The translations under genes and the position numbers were made by a program. This document shows, in pieces, positions 24,744 through 32,698 of a DNA stretch of 64,000 nt (its first letter is position 1; every line of letters starts with the position of its first letter). Below the pieces are notes generated by a model. The model had not been told where the DNA came from and made no database searches. It saw only the letters and a program-made list of their open reading frames with translations. This stretch comes from an archaeon (GTDB lineage Archaea > Thermoproteota > Nitrososphaeria > Nitrososphaerales > UBA183): NCBI GenBank assembly GCA_021828185.1, contig JAKASI010000001.1:682001-746000 (forward strand). Reading direction: 5' to 3'.

Positions 24744-25022
24744 TCAGCCCTTGGCCTTGGCGAGCGAGTAGACTATGATGAAGAAGCCCACCACTTGGCT
24801 GTAGGCCTGCAGCGTCAGGACCACGTCCAGGGCGGTCCCGGCGACGAAGTTGTACAGGACCCCGGCTATGATGGCACCCAGGGCCACAAAAGCGAACCCG
24901 ACGGCCAGCAGGAACATCGCCTGGCTTCTCGTCTTGCTGAAGGCACGGTACGCGTAGTATACGACGACGCTGGCGAAAATAAGAATCAGAGCCTGCGCTA
25001 TGTCGAGGTACAGAACATCCAT
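24744..25022 (-). CDS. Small three-helix membrane protein beside a HTH regulator
   Basis: A 92-residue protein with three hydrophobic segments: IAQALILIFASVVVYYAYRA, MFLLAVGFAFVALGAIIAGV and SQVVGFFIIVYSLAK. It resembles the short archaeal membrane proteins (DUF7521-like) often found next to winged-helix regulators, and here the next gene upstream is such a regulator, 62 bp away. A membrane sensor or partner of that regulator is a reasonable guess. No function is established. Confidence 0.65.
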   Translation of the reverse strand: MDVLYLDIAQALILIFASVVVYYAYRAFSKTRSQAMFLLAVGFAFVALGAIIAGVLYNFVAGTALDVVLTLQAYSQVVGFFIIVYSLAKAKG

Positions 25023-25084
25023 TTCTAGCCAACCTCACCTCCTTTGCCCTTTAAAGGGTTGAAGTCGTGTTTTGACGGTGGCAA

Positions 25085-25447
25085 TCACTTCGTCTCCTTC
25101 ATGGTCAGCCAGAGGCGCCTCAGCTTCTCCGCCACGTCCTCGTTGATCAGGGCGTCCACCTTCATCACCCCGCCATCGAAAGTCACGTTGACGGCCCTGT
25201 AGGCGCTCCTGAGCAGCTCGTACTTTTTCCCTTCCGGGGTCACGATTATCCTCTCGACGACGAGGATCTGGCTGTCCAGCAGCTCGTGCACCCTCCTGTA
25301 GCAGGTGCTGAGCGGGATGTCGTTGTCCCTGCTCATGTCCTCCACCGACTTCGCCTTCGGGATCGCGGAAAGGATGATCTTCCTGGAGTATTCGTCCGCC
25401 AGTCCCTGCACTAGCGCCTGGATCCGGGACGGCTCCGAAATCTCCAA
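25085..25447 (-). CDS. ArsR-like winged-helix transcriptional regulator
   Basis: A 120-residue protein starting at TTG 25447. The helix-turn-helix is readable: YSRKIILSAIPKAKSVEDMS, then the recognition helix IPLSTCYRRVHELLDSQILV and a wing (VTPEGKKYELLRSAYRAVNV). The C-terminal part (GGVMKVDALI...KLRRLWL) may dimerise. Upstream lie AT-rich tandem TCGTA repeats (ATCGTATCGTATTTG, about 25468–25482) that could be a TATA box plus operator. It probably controls the adjacent membrane-protein genes. Confidence 0.8.
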   Translation of the reverse strand: MEISEPSRIQALVQGLADEYSRKIILSAIPKAKSVEDMSRDNDIPLSTCYRRVHELLDSQILVVERIIVTPEGKKYELLRSAYRAVNVTFDGGVMKVDALINEDVAEKLRRLWLTMKETK

Positions 25448-25513
25448 ATGGTGTGAAACAGAATCGTATCGTATTTGAGTCTATTCGAGCGAGAAAATGG
25501 GGCGAAGCAGGGC

Positions 25514-26068
25514 CTAGTCGGTCCTGCTTCTTATCAGGTATCCCAGACCGCCCAAGAGAGCGCCGAGACAGGCGAGGAGGACGAGAATCCCGATGGGGGT
25601 TACCGTCCATCCGAGTATCAGCGGATGAATCTGGCCTGACGTAACCCCTGGAAGTGCTCCTGCTTGAGCCACTCCGGCCAGGTATCCCTGGTACATCATG
25701 ATGATCATCGCGCCCGCGACGCCGATGTTCATGAAGAGCAGGTGACCCCATGCCAGCAGGTTGGTGAACCCCTTGTACACCTTGCCCTGGATCCCTTCGA
25801 GGTAGAAGTAGAAAATAGCGGTCACCGCCGTGGCGACCACGCCTACGACGAGGTACGAGATGTAGCCGGTGAACATCCAGGTCCCGGCTCCGTTGGCTGC
25901 GATCACCCTCGCTGGGGAGTAGTAGTTGGGTCCGATGCCGAGGGTGCTCCATGGCTCGAGTATGAGGACGGTGGCGACGACTGCGATGAGTCCCTGTATT
26001 ACTGAGGCCCAGATGAACCGTCCGGCCCATTTGCTTTGGGTGGTTCTTGTTGCGGCTGCGTTTTCCAT
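25514..26068 (-). CDS. Five-helix membrane protein of unknown function
   Basis: A 184-residue integral membrane protein with about five helices: WASVIQGLIAVVATVLILEP, TGYISYLVVGVVATAVTAIF, WGHLLFMNIGVAGAMIIMMY, HPLILGWTVTPIGILVLLAC and the final GGLGYLIRSRTD end. Conserved-looking His and Gly in helices (AWGHLLFMN, IHPLILGW) recall a haem-copper-oxidase or nitric-oxide-reductase-like helix set, but it is far too short for subunit I, and I do not assign it. A TATA-like CTCTTATACC (minus strand, about 26088–26097) is about 24 nt before the ATG. A palindrome at 26120–26130 lies just upstream. Confidence 0.7.
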   Translation of the reverse strand: MENAAATRTTQSKWAGRFIWASVIQGLIAVVATVLILEPWSTLGIGPNYYSPARVIAANGAGTWMFTGYISYLVVGVVATAVTAIFYFYLEGIQGKVYKGFTNLLAWGHLLFMNIGVAGAMIIMMYQGYLAGVAQAGALPGVTSGQIHPLILGWTVTPIGILVLLACLGALLGGLGYLIRSRTD

Positions 26069-26119
26069 GGGTGTCGACCCCTGCAGGTGGTATAAGAGGC
26101 GTGACGCCGTTTCCCGTTT

Positions 26120-26130
26120 CTGATAATCAG
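26120..26130. promoter_or_regulatory. Palindrome CTGATAATCAG, candidate operator
   Basis: An 11-bp perfect inverted repeat (CTGAT-A-ATCAG) lies about 25 bp upstream of the TATA-like box of the 25514–26068 membrane gene. A winged-helix regulator is encoded next to that gene, so the site could be its operator. The remainder of the 264-bp spacer 26069–26332 shows only the two promoters (this one, and GATTAAATAAC at about 26296–26306 for the UspA gene). Confidence 0.35.
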
Positions 26131-26332
26131 TTTTGGGGAGATGACGGGGTCACGGGCGTGCTTCATGGATGGCGCGGGGGCCGTACGGGGGTAGCTAACC
26201 AGTTAGGTCGTGCCATCTCCCCAGAGCGCACCGATTCGATGTCCTTCTGACGGACCCTCTGAGTCTGTTCTCAAAGCTGGGAATAGGATAGGCGGATTAA
26301 ATAACTGCTGGCACCCACAGTCGCTTGAGAAA

Positions 26333-26788
26333 ATGGCCTCCAGCTCGGGGTTCGGGAAGATCATCGTCGCCTTTGACGGGTCAGCAGACTCGACAAAGGC
26401 GGTCCGCCTTGCTGCTTCTCTCGCCTCGAAGAACGATTCGAGCGTCATCCTGGTGCATGTCTATCACTCACCGGCGATCGGGTTAAGCGCGGCCTCCGGG
26501 ATGCCCATCCCGGATTACGGAGACCTGGAGGATGCGGCGAAGGCTTCTGGCCAGTCTGTCCTGTCCAAGGGTATACAATTCGCGAAGGGGCTCGGGATCA
26601 CGGCGAGGGGCGAACTCATCGAAGCACCATCGGTCGTCGAAGCCATCGTGAACTTTTCGGCCAGCGAGAAGGCAGACCTGATTGTTGTGGGGACGAGAGG
26701 GATGACGGGATTCAAACAGTTGATTCTCGGCAGCGTTTCGTCCGGTCTAGTCAGTCACGCCAGGTGCCCCGTCCTCGTCGCAAGGTGA
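26333..26788 (+). CDS. Universal stress protein (UspA family)
   Basis: About 151 residues from ATG 26333. Single UspA domain: KIIVAFDGSADSTKAVRLAA at the start and the ATP-binding motif VVGTRGMTGFKQLILGSVSS near the end (G-2x-G-9x-G-S), followed by HARCPVLVAR. It should bind ATP and help in stress survival. TATA-like GATTAAATAAC is centred about 32 nt upstream. It leads a run of same-strand genes: a CBS gene begins 4 bp after its stop, and UspA and CBS proteins are often paired as energy or stress sensors. Confidence 0.9.
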   Translation: MASSSGFGKIIVAFDGSADSTKAVRLAASLASKNDSSVILVHVYHSPAIGLSAASGMPIPDYGDLEDAAKASGQSVLSKGIQFAKGLGITARGELIEAPSVVEAIVNFSASEKADLIVVGTRGMTGFKQLILGSVSSGLVSHARCPVLVAR

Positions 26789-26792
26789 AAGC

Positions 26793-27221
26793 ATGATCTA
26801 TGTGAAAGACATCATGAGCAGGAACGTGAAGACCGTCGGATCCGACGCCACGATCCTTGACGCGGCGAAGTCCATGGCCAAGTGGAAGATTGGTTCGCTT
26901 GTGATCATGGAAGGGACTGTGCCCGTGGGGATAATCACAGAGGGGGATGTATCCCGGACGGTGGCGAAGGGATTAGAACCGGGCAAGACCCCGGTCACGA
27001 TAGGTAAGAAGCCGCTGGTAAGCACCCCTCCAGAAGAGAGAGTCGAGGTCGCGGCCAAGAAGATGGCAGAGGCGGGGATCAAGAAGCTCCCTGTGATGGA
27101 AGACGGGAAACTTGTGGGGATCGTCACTCAGACCGACATCGTGAGCTCGAGCTTCGAGCTGGTGACCTCACTGAAAGAGATGGTTCAGGCCCGCTATCGG
27201 CCGCCCGACTTTCAGCTCTAG
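26793..27221 (+). CDS. CBS-pair (Bateman) protein
   Basis: A 142-residue protein with one tandem CBS pair: VKDIMSRNVKTVGSDATILD, then KIGSLVIMEGTVPVGIITEG, followed by the second unit with AGIKKLPVMEDGKLVGIVTQ TD. Adenine nucleotide binding is expected. It begins 4 bp after the universal stress protein stop, so the two are surely co-transcribed. No catalytic domain is attached, so it acts as a sensor or partner. Confidence 0.88.
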   Translation: MIYVKDIMSRNVKTVGSDATILDAAKSMAKWKIGSLVIMEGTVPVGIITEGDVSRTVAKGLEPGKTPVTIGKKPLVSTPPEERVEVAAKKMAEAGIKKLPVMEDGKLVGIVTQTDIVSSSFELVTSLKEMVQARYRPPDFQL

Positions 27222-27282
27222 GCCGATTCCCGTCGCTCCTGCCCACTGGCTTTAAGCACCCATGGTGGGGGTGTCGCCCGAT

Positions 27283-27597
27283 TTGGGCCTACCATCGTAC
27301 TCCATAGTCGTTGACTACGTCAGCGAGGGTGAGGTAGCCAACCTCATCCGCGGTTACGTAGAAATCGGCGAGAAGAAGGTCAGATTCTCCGGGGTCGCCT
27401 ATGGCCGCTTCGGGGGCCAGAACTTCTCGCCGCAGTTCACCAAGGCCGCCAAAGACAAGCTGGCCTCGCTCACTGGGGACTTTCCAGGGTTCGAGGAGGA
27501 CATGCAGATGAGGCTCGTGAGGGGGGAATTCGAGGCCAGGCCGGGCAAGGATGAACATCACCACCACCATCATCTCGGGGAGGGGGCCGGGCCTTGA
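27283..27597 (+). CDS. Hypothetical protein ending in a natural six-histidine run
   Basis: About 104 residues from TTG 27283; ATG 27262 and GTG 27271 are also in frame. A TATA-like GCTTTAAGCA (27248–27257) favours a start near 27280. The body (PSYSIVVDYVSEGEVANLIR, GVAYGRFGGQNFSPQFTKAA) is soluble and unrecognised. The C-terminus is [15 protein letters not shown]: six consecutive His encoded by mixed CAC/CAT codons, which could bind Ni, Zn, Cu or Co. It overlaps the next gene by 4 bp (TTGA). Confidence 0.6.
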   Translation: MGLPSYSIVVDYVSEGEVANLIRGYVEIGEKKVRFSGVAYGRFGGQNFSPQFTKAAKDKLASLTGDFPGFEEDMQMRLVRGEFEARPGKDEHHHHHHLGEGAGP

Positions 27598-28517
27598 ACC
27601 TGCTTGTCGGTGGGACTGGGTTCGTCGGGGGACACGTCGTCGAGTACCTGTTCCAGCAGGGGGAGATCTCCAAGGGCATCTTCAGGAAAGGGTCGCACCT
27701 CAAAATCATGGACTTGAGCGGGGTGCAGGGGATCGAGGCCGACCTGCTGGACCATCACTCTCTCCATGATGCCATGGAGGGGGTGGACGCGGTGTATAGC
27801 ATGGCGTCTCCCATGCCGGGGGTCGACACGGATTTCATGAAGATCAACACCGAAGGGGTGCTCAACCTGCTGGAGGTGGCCAAAGAGTCCAAGGTGAAGG
27901 CGTTCGTCCATCTGAGCACCGTGGATGTCTACGGGCCCCATCCAGGTGCAATCGATGCGTCCACCCCTGTTTCGCCCTCGAACGAATACCAAAAGTCCAA
28001 GGCAGAGGCTGAAAGGCTGTTGCTGGAGTTCTCGAAGAGAGGCCATGAACCGCGGGTGGTCATTATCAGGGCTGCGAAGGCGGTAGGGTCGAGGGACGAG
28101 TCCCTGGTGGCCCCAGTCCTCCGCATGGCTGCGAGAGGCAAGGTCGCGGTCCCCTCTGCCGGCGTCATGTCGTTCTCCCACCCCCGCGACATCGCCCAGG
28201 CGATGCTCGAGTCAGCGACCACGGCCCTCCCTACGGGGAGGGTGATCCTGCTGAAGTCTTTCGACTCGACCCCCGAGGGGCTGGCCGAGGGGATTGCAGG
28301 AGCCGCGGGGCTGAAGGTCGAAGTGAAAAAGCAGGGGTTCCTCTCTCAGTCCGGGCTCTCGAAGTACACGACGGAACAGCTCAGGGCAGGGGCTAGGCTC
28401 GGGGATCAGCCTGGCTGGAAGGAGATTGGTTATGCTCCGAAGTACGATCTGAAGGGCGCCTGCGAGGAGATTGCGGCCTGGACGAGAAAGGAACCTTGGG
28501 CGATAGAAGGCGCATAG
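27594..28517 (+). CDS. NAD-dependent epimerase/dehydratase (extended SDR)
   Basis: A 307-residue extended SDR beginning at TTG 27594, overlapping the preceding stop by 4 bp. It has the glycine motif GGTGFVGG (6–13), a VYSMAS segment, [11 protein letters not shown] with the active-site Ser/Thr, and the catalytic YQKSK. The C-terminal domain differs from classical nucleotide-sugar epimerases and resembles 3-beta-hydroxysteroid-dehydrogenase/NAD-epimerase relatives, so the substrate is open. Its 3' end overlaps endonuclease III by 22 bp, so these genes are a tight operon. Confidence 0.85.
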   Translation: MNLLVGGTGFVGGHVVEYLFQQGEISKGIFRKGSHLKIMDLSGVQGIEADLLDHHSLHDAMEGVDAVYSMASPMPGVDTDFMKINTEGVLNLLEVAKESKVKAFVHLSTVDVYGPHPGAIDASTPVSPSNEYQKSKAEAERLLLEFSKRGHEPRVVIIRAAKAVGSRDESLVAPVLRMAARGKVAVPSAGVMSFSHPRDIAQAMLESATTALPTGRVILLKSFDSTPEGLAEGIAGAAGLKVEVKKQGFLSQSGLSKYTTEQLRAGARLGDQPGWKEIGYAPKYDLKGACEEIAAWTRKEPWAIEGA

Positions 28518-29188
28518 GCATCTCCGAGATCCTCCGGAAGATGCGCCGCATGGTGTACGGGTCGTCCGACAGGAGGGCGACCGCTCTGGCCCAGCTTCAG
28601 GACTCGGAAGGGGGTGACCCATTCCGCATCCTGATCGGCACCATACTCTCCCACAGGACAAAAGATGAAAACACAACCAGGGCGACTGAAAACCTGTTTT
28701 CAAGATACAAGACCCCCGCCGAGCTGGCTGGAGCGGACCCGCGCACCGTGCGCCGCCTGATCAGACCTTCGGGGTTCTACAACATGAAGACGAAGAACAT
28801 AATCACTGCGTCAAAGCAGCTCGTAGAACAGTTCGGGGGGGAGGTGCCCGACAGCGAAGAGGACCTGTTGAAGCTCCGGGCGGTGGGCCGGAAGACCGCC
28901 AACTGCGTCCTTGTGTATGCGTTCAACAAGCCGGCAATCCCGGTGGATACGCACGTCCATCGGATCTCGAACAGACTGGGCCTGGTGAAGACCAAGACGC
29001 CCGAAGAGACGGAGGCAGAGCTCGTGAGGACCGTGCCGAGGCGGTACTGGCTGGAGGTGAACGACCTCTTCGTGAGGTTCGGACAGACGACGTGCAAACC
29101 CATCGGGCCCAAGTGCAGCATCTGCACTCTGAAGGGGGGGTGCGAGTACTACAGGAACGAAGTCGCGCCAAAACGCAAAGCTTCTTAG
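28496..29188 (+). CDS. nth: Endonuclease III (DNA glycosylase/AP lyase)
   Basis: A 230-residue helix-hairpin-helix glycosylase. The HhH is [15 protein letters not shown] with catalytic Lys133. The catalytic Asp151 is in [15 protein letters not shown]. The [4Fe-4S] ligands Cys200, Cys207, Cys210 and Cys216 have the family spacing C-x6-C-x2-C-x5-C. It removes oxidised pyrimidines and cleaves abasic sites in base-excision repair. TTG 28496 is used, giving a 22-bp overlap with the epimerase; the first 15 residues are not conserved, so a later start is possible. A MazG-like nucleotide-pool enzyme follows, a sensible partner for DNA damage avoidance. Confidence 0.93.
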   Translation: MGDRRRIGISEILRKMRRMVYGSSDRRATALAQLQDSEGGDPFRILIGTILSHRTKDENTTRATENLFSRYKTPAELAGADPRTVRRLIRPSGFYNMKTKNIITASKQLVEQFGGEVPDSEEDLLKLRAVGRKTANCVLVYAFNKPAIPVDTHVHRISNRLGLVKTKTPEETEAELVRTVPRRYWLEVNDLFVRFGQTTCKPIGPKCSICTLKGGCEYYRNEVAPKRKAS

Positions 29189-29211
29189 CCCAAACTCGGG
29201 CCCCTGAAACC

Positions 29212-29529
29212 GTGCCGTCGCTTCAGGAAGCCAAGAAGAAGGTGGAGGAACTCGTCGTGGCCAAAGGGTTCGGAAACTCGCCGGACGAGATAGCCAACAA
29301 GCTCCTCTTCGCGTTTATCGAGCTCGGAGAGGCAGGGGACTCGTGGAAGAAGGGTAGACCGAAGGAGGAGACCATCGAGGAGCTGATTGACGTGATCTTC
29401 TACACCCTCGACGCGTCCCGGCTCATCGACCCGAACGCGAACCTCGATGAAGTGTTCGAGAAGAAGTGGGCCAAGAACATGGGGCGCGCATACCAGTACG
29501 GCGAGGGGTTCAGGGCGAAGAGGGCCTAG
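29212..29529 (+). CDS. MazG-like nucleotide pyrophosphohydrolase
   Basis: About 105 residues from GTG 29212. Single all-alpha NTP-pyrophosphohydrolase domain with the Mg-binding pattern ExxE...ExxD: FAFIELGEAGDSWKKG (Glu37, Glu40) and EELIDVIFYTLDA (Glu57, Asp60). It would hydrolyse (d)NTPs to monophosphates and clean damaged nucleotides. It is 23 bp downstream of endonuclease III, and both may belong to one transcript. Its TAG stop shares CTAG (29526–29529) with the converging gene. Confidence 0.82.
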   Translation: MPSLQEAKKKVEELVVAKGFGNSPDEIANKLLFAFIELGEAGDSWKKGRPKEETIEELIDVIFYTLDASRLIDPNANLDEVFEKKWAKNMGRAYQYGEGFRAKRA

Positions 29530-29699
29530 CCGGACCTTCGGATCCTCACCCAGGTCACCTGCTTGTCTTGGTGGCAGACATAGCCTTCGTACCTGTTCCC
29601 CCTCCCGTCGACGACCTCTTCGGTCCTCTTCAGGGGGGCACCGCAGCTCTGGCACCTCTGGTCAGATTCAACCTGTTCCACCTCCTGCCACTTCATCAT
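29526..29699 (-). CDS. Small zinc-ribbon-like protein
   Basis: About 57 residues from ATG 29699 (MMKWQEVEQVESDQ). It holds RCQSCGAPLKRTEEVVDGRG followed by YEGYVCHQDKQVTW, that is CxxC plus a later Cys-His, enough for one zinc site. A TATA-like ACATATCC on the minus strand lies about 27 nt upstream of ATG 29699, which is why the longer in-frame reading (to 29849) was not chosen. Function unknown; it may bind nucleic acid. Confidence 0.55.
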   Translation of the reverse strand: MMKWQEVEQVESDQRCQSCGAPLKRTEEVVDGRGNRYEGYVCHQDKQVTWVRIRRSG

Positions 29700-29928
29700 A
29701 TGGTAGGTCAGGAATTCAGGGGATATGTCTGTCTTCAAGTCCGGCCTGCTGGGAACCCTCTCGGTAAAAAGGAGGCCCCTTCCGCGAGAGTTAACGACGT
29801 GCCGCCGAATGCCGGGTCCAGCAGAGTTTGAGCTCCATCGTGGAGGCACAACCAGGGCGGTCGGGGCCCTGCGAAGGAACGGGACTCAGCGGGGGCCGAA
29901 GGCATCGCACTCCCACCGCAAATAGGTC

Positions 29929-30827
29929 TTGGCCCGTGACGCCTTCATTTCACTCCTAGGCGCGAACATGGTGCAGGATCCGGCTCTCCTTCAGTCAGCC
30001 AGGACCACCCTGGAGACCCTCGCAGAGATCGGGGCCCAGCTCGGCCAGATCCCACACTTCTACGACCTGAGCACCGACCAGCCCGAGTTCGGCTTCTCTG
30101 GCGCCGACTCCTCCTGCTGGTGCATCATCGGCCTCGCCACCCTCTTCCGGGCGACCGGGGACAGGTCTCTGCTGGGCACAGACCTCGATGCACCCGTCGA
30201 TGCGTGCGGGTTCGTCGGGTTTCAGGATGCGAACAACTCGTGGCTCGTGGACCCACCGCGGGGGGCCGACTGGATGGATGCCGCCATCCAGCGAGCCGGG
30301 AAGACCCTCCTCAACAACGTTTTGTCCCTTGCCGCCACCGGGTGCTAACGTTGCTCCTCGCAGCGGCGGGGAAGCCACCCGGCCCCACCAACCTGCTCGA
30401 GTACGAGTCCCGCAAAGAGCTGTTCACCGACGTCTTCCTCCCCCGGGATGACAGCTGCAAGAGGACTTCGAAGCACTGGCCGAGGCTAGCCACCCACCAA
30501 AGGGAGCAGCAGGCGGTGGAGATGCCCATGAAGCGCTTCCTTCAGCACATCTCGTTTGCCAGGACCGACTCGCGCTTCGACACGCTGTCCAACCTGCTCT
30601 GCGGGCTCTGGGGGGTGGCGAACGAGGAGACCTTCATTTTGATAATCGACACCATGCTGACGAGGAACCTGTCGCACCCCTTCCTGGTGCGGGTTCTTGA
30701 CCCCCCCATAAAAAAGGAGGACGCCGGCCATGACGACAATTTCGGTGCCATGCTGCCGACCCAGCACAGAAGCGGCCCCCTGGATTATGACAGCCGAGGG
30801 GTCTGGCCCCTTGCTTGCCTGAAGTGA
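29929..30827 (+). pseudogene. Decayed alpha/alpha-toroid glycoside hydrolase (debranching-enzyme-like)
   Basis: Two frames together read like the C-terminal two-thirds of a glycogen-debranching/amylo-1,6-glucosidase-like enzyme. Frame one (29929–30348) has ARDAFISLLGANMVQDPALL, IPHFYDLSTDQPEFGFSGAD, PRGADWMDAAIQRAGKTLLN and then a stop. The sequence continues one frame over (from about 30350 to TGA 30825–30827) with YESRKELFTDVFLPRDD, HISFARTDSRFDTLSNLLCG, HPFLVRVLDPPIKK and SRGVWPLA. The N-terminal beta-domain is absent, the GRD of the usual WGRDAFIS is partly altered, and the end is cut. It is therefore a frameshifted, doubly truncated pseudogene, once probably acting on starch, glycogen or a trehalose-like sugar. 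Confidence 0.75.
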
Positions 30828-30907
30828 TTGCGAAGGAGAGGGCGGATTCGCATGTCGGTGCAAATTCATCGTTAAATACGGTCGCAGGCTTGCGTCGCTC
30901 TTCCCCT

Positions 30908-31852
30908 TTGACGCGAGTCTTCTTCACTACCGACGTCCACGGTTCGGAACGGTGCTTCAGGAAGTTCCTCAATGCCGCCAAGGCGTACAAGGCAGACTGC
31001 CTGATACTCGGAGGGGACATCACCGGCAAGGTCCTGGTCCCAATCGTAGAGACGTCCGATGGGAAGTACGATGTTGTCCTGTTCGGGAGGAAGGAAACGT
31101 TAGGGAAAGACCGGCTTGCCGATGCCAGGAAGTCGTTGCAGGACGCGGGGCAGTACTCCTTTGTTTCCACCCCCGGTGAGCTGAAGGAGATCCAGTCGGA
31201 CAAGGCCAGGGAAACAGAGGTGTTCGACAGGGCGATGATCGACGTTCTGAAGGCCTGGGTGCAGCTTGCCCAGGAAAGGCTCAGGGGGACGAACGTGAAG
31301 TGCTTCATATCTCCGGGAAACGACGACAAGGTCGAGATTGACTCGGCCCTGGTCGACTCAGGCCAGTTCGTAAACCCAGAGAATAGGGTGGTGGAACTCG
31401 GCGGCGGCTACGAGATGATCACCCTGGGGTATGCCAACCCCACTCCGTGGAACAGCCCGAGGGAGGTGAGCGAAGAGAAGCTCGGAGAGATGATAGAAAC
31501 ACTGGCTGCCCAGGTGAAGAATCCTGCCAACGCTGTCTACAACCTTCACGTGCCCCCCATCGACACCGAGCTGGACAAGGCCCCGGCCGTCAGCAGCGAC
31601 TTCAACTACGTCAAGGAAGCCTTGGGCATCAAGTTCATCCACGCCGGGAGCTCCTCAGTGAGGGCCGCCATTGAAAGGCACGCCCCTCTTCTAGGGCTCC
31701 ATGGTCACATACACGAGTCGAAGGGGTTCGTAAGGATCGGTCGGACCCTCTGTCTGAACCCGGGGAGTGAGTACTCAGACGGGATACTGAGGGGAGCCCT
31801 GGCAAATCTCACCGACGGGAAAGTGCACGACTTCATGTTGACCAGCGGCTAG
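30908..31852 (+). CDS. Calcineurin-like metallophosphoesterase
   Basis: About 314 residues from TTG 30908 (MTRVFFTTDVHGSERCFRKF). Metal-site motifs are in order: TDVHG (D-x-H), LGGDITG (GD), ISPGNDD (GN[DH]), NLHVPP and GLHGHIHES (GHxH). It is a two-metal phosphodiesterase or phosphatase of unknown substrate; archaeal relatives hydrolyse phosphodiesters. A TATA-like CGTTAAATAC (about 30870–30879) lies about 34 nt upstream. It follows the decayed glycoside hydrolase. Its TAG stop shares CTAG with the converging ABC permease. Confidence 0.85.
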   Translation: MTRVFFTTDVHGSERCFRKFLNAAKAYKADCLILGGDITGKVLVPIVETSDGKYDVVLFGRKETLGKDRLADARKSLQDAGQYSFVSTPGELKEIQSDKARETEVFDRAMIDVLKAWVQLAQERLRGTNVKCFISPGNDDKVEIDSALVDSGQFVNPENRVVELGGGYEMITLGYANPTPWNSPREVSEEKLGEMIETLAAQVKNPANAVYNLHVPPIDTELDKAPAVSSDFNYVKEALGIKFIHAGSSSVRAAIERHAPLLGLHGHIHESKGFVRIGRTLCLNPGSEYSDGILRGALANLTDGKVHDFMLTSG

Positions 31853-32697
31853 GACGTGAACTCCTTCTTCTCGAAGAGAAGCAGGCCCACTATCCCCATC
31901 ACGACGAAATAGACCAGCAAGATGGCCAGCCCTTCTGGGACCGTGGGGGCGAACAAAGCGCCAGCGAACCGGCCTCCTGGTCCACGAGGGGGAATGTGGG
32001 TTGGATAGGGCACCCGGAGAATGTCTCCAATTATCCCAGCCCCGTATACGATGGAATACCACGGCTCGACGCCAGCGACGATGGAGACGACCGTGTCGAC
32101 GATGTTGAAGACGAACAGGAGGAGTATTACGGTCATGAGTATGGAAATCGAAGTGCTCTTGAAAAGTGAACTGAATGCGAACGACAGCGACATTACTGCG
32201 ATGAGATAGGCCCAGGCGAAAGTTATCGACTGGGCGAATTCCCACGGGAAAGACCCCGGGAAATAGTAGAGTCCGTTGGCGATCATGATCAGCGCGAACA
32301 CACCGAGGGTTAGCGAGGAGGCCGCAATGGCTGCAAGGTACTTCCCGATGTACACGGCCGACTTTCTGATGGGGTTCGGGACCAAGAAGTACCCCGTCCT
32401 GTTCTGGAACTCACCGGAGATGGCGTCGCCGCCAAAGAAGACCGCCGAGAGGATGATAACGAAGGATGCGAAGCTTCCCCATCCGGCCCCGTAGAACCCG
32501 AGGGCGCTTGACCCGCCGAAGTCCGCCACACCGTAGTAGGCAACCAGTCCGGTAACGAGGCCGCCGATGATCAGGATGATGGCGAGCATGACATAGAACC
32601 TCCTTGCCCTGAAGTAGTTGAGAAAGTTGTACTTGGCGATGGTGCCTATCTGGGAAAGGGAGCCCACCCTGGCGTGGGCCTTCTGCGTCCCGCTCAT
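31849..32697 (-). CDS. ABC-2 type transporter, permease subunit
   Basis: A 282-residue protein with about six membrane segments (FYVMLAIILIIGGLVTGLVA and a last helix AILLVYFVVMGIVGLLLFEK). After the first helix there is the loop DAISGEFQNRTGYFLVPNPI, characteristic of NosY/ABC-2 permeases of the CcmA-linked type. One base separates its start from the stop of the ATPase gene upstream, so the two form one exporter. Cargo unknown. Confidence 0.87.
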   Translation of the reverse strand: MSGTQKAHARVGSLSQIGTIAKYNFLNYFRARRFYVMLAIILIIGGLVTGLVAYYGVADFGGSSALGFYGAGWGSFASFVIILSAVFFGGDAISGEFQNRTGYFLVPNPIRKSAVYIGKYLAAIAASSLTLGVFALIMIANGLYYFPGSFPWEFAQSITFAWAYLIAVMSLSFAFSSLFKSTSISILMTVILLLFVFNIVDTVVSIVAGVEPWYSIVYGAGIIGDILRVPYPTHIPPRGPGGRFAGALFAPTVPEGLAILLVYFVVMGIVGLLLFEKKEFTS

Positions 32698-32698
32698 C

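Noticed and set aside
26150..26260. A stretch that looked like a degenerate tRNA (GGGTAGCTAACCAGTTAGG… CGATTCGATG)
   Set aside because: Acceptor and anticodon stems cannot be paired; only short accidental matches to D and T arms.
27555..27575. Possibility that the six-His run is vector contamination
   Set aside because: The frame continues with LGEGAGP and overlaps the next genuine gene with no vector-like sequence; codons are mixed.
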